Made by a program: the position numbers and the translations under genes
Shown: one piece after another, positions 60,747-64,000 of the stretch
Position numbering within the stretch: position 1 is the stretch's first letter
Layout of the letters: the number at the start of each line of letters is the position of its first letter
Notes under the pieces: model-generated
Told to the model about the DNA's origin: nothing
Database searches by the model: none
The model's input: only the letters and a program-made list of their open reading frames with translations
Source: Natronoarchaeum philippinense
GTDB lineage: Archaea > Halobacteriota > Halobacteria > Halobacteriales > Natronoarchaeaceae
Length of the DNA stretch: 64,000 nt
Assembly: GCF_900215575.1 (NCBI RefSeq)
Contig: NZ_OBEJ01000002.1
Coordinates: 248,001-312,000 of the forward strand
Reading direction: 5' to 3'

Positions 60747-61910
60747 TCAGCCGCGCGTGATCGGCTGGGTGCTGGTTTGCTCGTCGCCGACGCCTCTGGT
60801 CTTGATCGACGCCGTCGTCTCGGGATCGAACAGGTAGACGTCCTCGGCGGCGACTCGGACGGTCACGTCGTCGCCCGCGTCGGGATAGACGCCCGGCGGA
60901 ACCCGGGCCGTGAGTTCGTGTCCGGCAACGTCGAGGTAGACGAAGTTGTCGTTACCTTGGTACTCGGCGGCGTCGACCGACGCCGAGAACGCGCAGGTGT
61001 CTGTTGTGTCTTCCTCGATCGCTTCGAGGTGGAGGTCCTCCGGGCGGACGCCGAACCGCACCGTGCCGCCGTCGATATTCTCGTCGACCGCTTCTTTCGG
61101 GAATCGACCGACGGTCGTCCCGCCGGCGTCGATCTCGTAGGCATCGCCATCGGCACGGGCCACGGCGTCGAACACGTTCATCGCCGGACTGCCGAGGAAC
61201 GAGCCGACGAACTCGTTTGCCGGGTGATCGTAGGCGTACTCCGGCGGGTCGACCTGCTGGACGACGCCGTCGTCCATGATCGCGAGCCGGTCGGCCATCG
61301 TCATCGCCTCGGTCTGGTCGTGGGTGACGTAGACGGCGGTGACGCCGAGGTCGTCTTGGATGCGCTGGAGTTCCGTGCGCATGTGCGACCGGAGCTTGGC
61401 ATCGAGATTGCTGAGTGGCTCGTCGAGCAGGAACACGTCGGGGTCCCGGACGATCGCTCGACCGAGCGCGACGCGCTGTTTCTGTCCACCGCTCATCGCC
61501 TCGGGCTTGTCGTCGAGCAGCTGCTCGATGCCGAGCAGCTCGGCGGTCTCGTCGACCTGCCGCTCGCGCTCGTCGGCGGACATGTCCGTCGAGTGCTTGA
61601 GCCCGTAGCCCATATTCTGGCGGGCCGTCATGCGCTTGTACAGCGCGTAGCTCTGGAACACCATGGCGATGTCTCGCTCGCTCGGCGCGAGGTGCTGTAC
61701 CTCCCGGTCGCGGATCTCGATTTCGCCCTCGGTCACCGTCTCTAGGCCGGCGATCATCCGCAGCGTCGTGGACTTGCCACAGCCCGAGGGGCCGACCAGA
61801 ACGAGGAACTCGCCGTCCTCGACGGTCAGCGAGGCCTCGTCGACGGCGGTCACCGAGCCGTCGGCGTCGTCGTAAACTTTCGTAACGTCGTGTAGCGTGA
61901 GTTCAGCCAT
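60747..61910 (-). CDS. MalK/UgpC-type ABC transporter ATPase
   Basis: Cytoplasmic ATPase of 387 residues of carbohydrate ABC importers. Walker A is GPSGCGKST (39-47), the signature is MSGGQKQRV, Walker B is VFLLDEPLSNLDAK, and the switch His is in VYVTHD. The C-terminal third (about 245-370) is a TOBE/MalK regulatory domain with VRFGVRPEDLHLEA. Membrane subunits and binding protein are not in this window; they may lie upstream or elsewhere. It overlaps the debranching gene by 8 bases. Confidence 0.94.
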   Translation of the reverse strand: MAELTLHDVTKVYDDADGSVTAVDEASLTVEDGEFLVLVGPSGCGKSTTLRMIAGLETVTEGEIEIRDREVQHLAPSERDIAMVFQSYALYKRMTARQNMGYGLKHSTDMSADERERQVDETAELLGIEQLLDDKPEAMSGGQKQRVALGRAIVRDPDVFLLDEPLSNLDAKLRSHMRTELQRIQDDLGVTAVYVTHDQTEAMTMADRLAIMDDGVVQQVDPPEYAYDHPANEFVGSFLGSPAMNVFDAVARADGDAYEIDAGGTTVGRFPKEAVDENIDGGTVRFGVRPEDLHLEAIEEDTTDTCAFSASVDAAEYQGNDNFVYLDVAGHELTARVPPGVYPDAGDDVTVRVAAEDVYLFDPETTASIKTRGVGDEQTSTQPITRG

Positions 61911-63993
61911 CAGAAGTCACCTCTTGGTTGTCGTGCTCTCGGTCCGGGTCGGCGCCGGTCGACGCGGGCGCCTCGCTGGTCGGCGTGACGACCGTCGCGG
62001 CGCCGCTCGTTCGTACCGCGTGGCGCCGGTCCCGGCAGAACAGCGTCGCCTCGATCGTCCCGTCGATGCCGTCGGCCGGATCGACCGTCGGCGAGTCCGC
62101 CTCGACGCCGACGCCGAGGGCGGCCCGCGCGAAGCCGAAGGCGCTTCCGGCGCTCCACGCCGCGGGTTCGCAGGAATCGGGGTGGGGCGCCCGTCCGGCG
62201 TCGGCCTCGGTGCCGTCGAGGCCGATCAGTAGTTCGGGGAAGCCCCAGCGACCGGGATCGCCGGTCGCGGCGGTCGACAGCGTCATCAGTCCGCGTTCTG
62301 CCAGCGCCTCGACGGCGTCCTCGCGGCCGTAGCGCGCACAGCCCATCGCGGCGAGGCTAGTGTCGTGGGGCCAGACGCTCCCGCGGTGGTACGACAGCGG
62401 ATCGAACGCGTCGTGGGAGGCCGCGTACGTCCGGAGTCCGGCGTCGGTCAGCACGTCCGACCGAAGCAGGCGGTCGATGACGCTGTCGGCCCGCTCCTCG
62501 GGGACGATGCCACACCACAGCGCGTGGCCCTGATTCGAGGCGACCGCGTCGACCGCGCCGTCGGCGTCCAGTGCGAGGGCATAACAGCCCTCCTCGGGGA
62601 GCCAGAACGACTCGTCGAACGCCGTCTGGATCTCTCCGGCGCGCTCGGCGAGGCGTTCGGCGAGATCGTCGTCGCCCCGCGCACTCGCCAAATCGGCCAC
62701 GCCGTCGAGCGCGCGGTAGGCGTACGCTTGGACCTCCGCCAGCGCGACCGGCGGCGTCGCGGCGTCGCCGTCGGGCCGGGCGATGGCGTCGGCGCTGTCT
62801 TTCCAGCCCTGATGGGTCAGTCCGTGCTCGTGGTCGTGGGGCTCGTACCACAGGAAGCCGTCCTCGTCGCCGGTCGACAGCGTCCACTCGGCGGCGTCGA
62901 CGGCGGCGTCGTACAGCTCGTCGGGGATCGACGCCTCGCCCGCCCACTCACCGTAGGCGGCGACCAGCGCGGCAAACAGCGGCGTCGCGTCGACGGTGCC
63001 GTAGTACGGCGACCGGATCGACTCGCCCAGCGCCGGCAGGTCGCCCCGGCGTCCCTCGTGGGGGATCTTGCCCGGCTCGGCGAGCGTGTCCGGGTCGGTC
63101 GAGGTCGCCTGTCGTCCCGCGAAGTACGTCAGCACGCTTCGGGTCAGCTCCGGCGCGAACGGGAGCGTCTGGAAGCCGACCAGCAGCGCGTCCCGGCCGA
63201 AGGGTGCGACGAAGCGCGGCGCGCCGGCCGCGGGGACGCCCTCGGGAAGCATCAGCGCCCGCAGCGTCTCCGCGGCGGCGTCGAACAGGTTCGGGTAGTC
63301 GTCCATCGAAACCGTCGGATCGACATCGACGTCGACCCGGCCGCGGGTCGGCTGGAGCCGAACGGTCGCCACGATCGTCTCGCTCTCGCCCGCGGGGATC
63401 GACAGCGTCCGCGACGCCGTCGCCCGGACGGCGTCGTCGGCGTCCGTCGTCTCGGCGTCGGCGCCGTCGAGTTGCACCGTTGCGGTCCGGGTCGTTCCGT
63501 CCGGCGACGTTCCCGACAGCCCGGCGCCCGACTCGCGCTCGGTCTCGTCGAGGTCGCGCTCGACGGGGTCCCGCGGCGAGAAGAAGCCGGGGCACTCGAA
63601 GACGTGTCGGAACGCGGATTCGGCGGTCAGATCGACCTCGACCGTCCGCTCCGCGGCCGTGTAGTTCGTGAGCGTCGTTTCCAGCGACACCACGTCGCCG
63701 TCGACCGTCAGTGACCGGTTCAGCACGAACCGGCGGGCGTCGCCGCGGCCCTCGCCGGGTGCGCCGCCGATCAGGACGGTCTCGACGCCGTCGGGACCGG
63801 CTTGCCGTTCGAGGCGATCCCAACCGCTGTCGGGCGCCTCGGGATCGGTCACGCGGACCGCGAACTCGCGGAGGTACTGCGTGTCGTTGCCGTACACGCC
63901 GGTCTCGTCGCGGCCGTCCCGAACGTCGCCGGCCTCGCCGACGACGCAGACGACGCCGTCTTGCACCGCGAGCGCGCAGTCCTCGGGAATCAT
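61903..63993 (-). CDS. Amylo-alpha-1,6-glucosidase (glycogen debranching-type)
   Basis: Removes alpha-1,6 branches in glucans, 696 residues. The N-terminal GDE domain (about 1-250) starts GDVRDGRDETGVYGNDTQYLREF. The C-terminal (alpha/alpha)6 catalytic domain includes FVAPFGRDALLVGFQTL, DPLSYHRGSVWPHDTSLA and WGFPELLIGLDG. The acidic tail after about 650 is a lineage extension. The ATG at 63991-63993 is 7 bases from the window edge, so an earlier start cannot be fully excluded. It is the first of the visible leftward gene series. Confidence 0.9.
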   Translation of the reverse strand: MIPEDCALAVQDGVVCVVGEAGDVRDGRDETGVYGNDTQYLREFAVRVTDPEAPDSGWDRLERQAGPDGVETVLIGGAPGEGRGDARRFVLNRSLTVDGDVVSLETTLTNYTAAERTVEVDLTAESAFRHVFECPGFFSPRDPVERDLDETERESGAGLSGTSPDGTTRTATVQLDGADAETTDADDAVRATASRTLSIPAGESETIVATVRLQPTRGRVDVDVDPTVSMDDYPNLFDAAAETLRALMLPEGVPAAGAPRFVAPFGRDALLVGFQTLPFAPELTRSVLTYFAGRQATSTDPDTLAEPGKIPHEGRRGDLPALGESIRSPYYGTVDATPLFAALVAAYGEWAGEASIPDELYDAAVDAAEWTLSTGDEDGFLWYEPHDHEHGLTHQGWKDSADAIARPDGDAATPPVALAEVQAYAYRALDGVADLASARGDDDLAERLAERAGEIQTAFDESFWLPEEGCYALALDADGAVDAVASNQGHALWCGIVPEERADSVIDRLLRSDVLTDAGLRTYAASHDAFDPLSYHRGSVWPHDTSLAAMGCARYGREDAVEALAERGLMTLSTAATGDPGRWGFPELLIGLDGTEADAGRAPHPDSCEPAAWSAGSAFGFARAALGVGVEADSPTVDPADGIDGTIEATLFCRDRRHAVRTSGAATVVTPTSEAPASTGADPDREHDNQEVTSDG

Positions 63994-64000
63994 TCCCCGA

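Noticed and set aside
1-64000. CRISPR array or intact insertion sequence
   Set aside because: No regularly spaced repeats of 25-40 bases were seen, and no transposase-like protein is encoded.

Overview
The window is chromosomal DNA of a halophilic archaeon (class Halobacteria). It has high GC and strongly acidic predicted proteins. Promoters look archaeal, with TATA-like boxes about 25-30 bases before leaderless starts. Marker genes include RadA, archaeal type IV pilins, SepF, PGF-CTERM surface proteins, Tat-dependent secretion signals, the archaeosine enzymes TgtA and ArcS, TrmY/Pus10, and F420 genes (CofE, Mer-like). Genus cannot be fixed from the sequence alone; a saccharolytic haloarchaeon is likely.

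Layout. 1-8.3 kb: 3' part of polyphosphate kinase, radA, a 1011-residue GH13 glucan hydrolase, then the membrane-stress pair pspAB-htpX. 8.2-12.6 kb: a 57-residue membrane protein, tRNA-Pro(GGG), a Tat-exported alpha-amylase, 6-phosphogluconate dehydrogenase, a membrane-anchored 2Fe-2S ferredoxin and tRNA-Arg(CCG). 12.6-15.1 kb is accessory in character: a copy of the tRNA 3' end, a hairpin-rich segment, a frameshifted gene, two nearly identical pilins in tandem and a gene broken by an in-frame stop. 15.1-25.6 kb: DUF6663 protein, a non-canonical Nramp-type transporter overlapping a P-loop NTPase, dioxygenase, SRAP protein, ThiE, a folate enzyme, Nudix, phosphoesterase, VUT-type transporter and dUTPase/dCTP deaminase. 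25.8-36 kb: aconitase, RimI, F420 genes (cofE-mer), GNAT, a Nudix/eIF2B fusion, D-2-hydroxyacid dehydrogenase, nucleoside hydrolase and a TetR regulator with an obvious operator. 36-40.2 kb: lipoprotein, SDR with a duplicated 3' end, and a divergent metal-handling cluster (permease with two YHS/TRASH domains facing a Met-rich SHOCT protein and a polytopic membrane protein). 40.3-49 kb: Usp, ROK sugar kinase, two PGF-CTERM proteins, NifU-like, SepF, PUA protein, RNB exonuclease and a secreted cysteine-repeat protein. 49-56.3 kb: a tRNA-modification neighbourhood (Pus10, TrmY, tRNA-Pro(CGG), TgtA, ArcS). 56.3-64 kb: one long leftward gene series for sugar and glucan use (debranching enzyme, MalK-type ATPase, GH15, sugar isomerase, SDR, glycerate kinase).

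How the genes fit together. Glucan use is the main metabolic theme. A secreted amylase makes oligosaccharides; GH13, GH15 and debranching enzymes plus a MalK-type ATPase handle uptake and intracellular cleavage; ROK kinase, 6-phosphogluconate dehydrogenase and glycerate kinase feed central metabolism. The tRNA theme is equally clear: Pus10 and TrmY should make N1-methylpseudouridine at position 54, and TgtA and ArcS should make archaeosine at position 15.

I found no CRISPR array, no intact insertion sequence and no obvious defence system. The best candidates for something undescribed are the divergent YHS-permease/Met-rich SHOCT cluster, the Nramp-like transporter with altered metal-site motifs overlapping an NTPase, the secreted cysteine-repeat protein, and the hairpin-rich segment at 12.98-13.15 kb.
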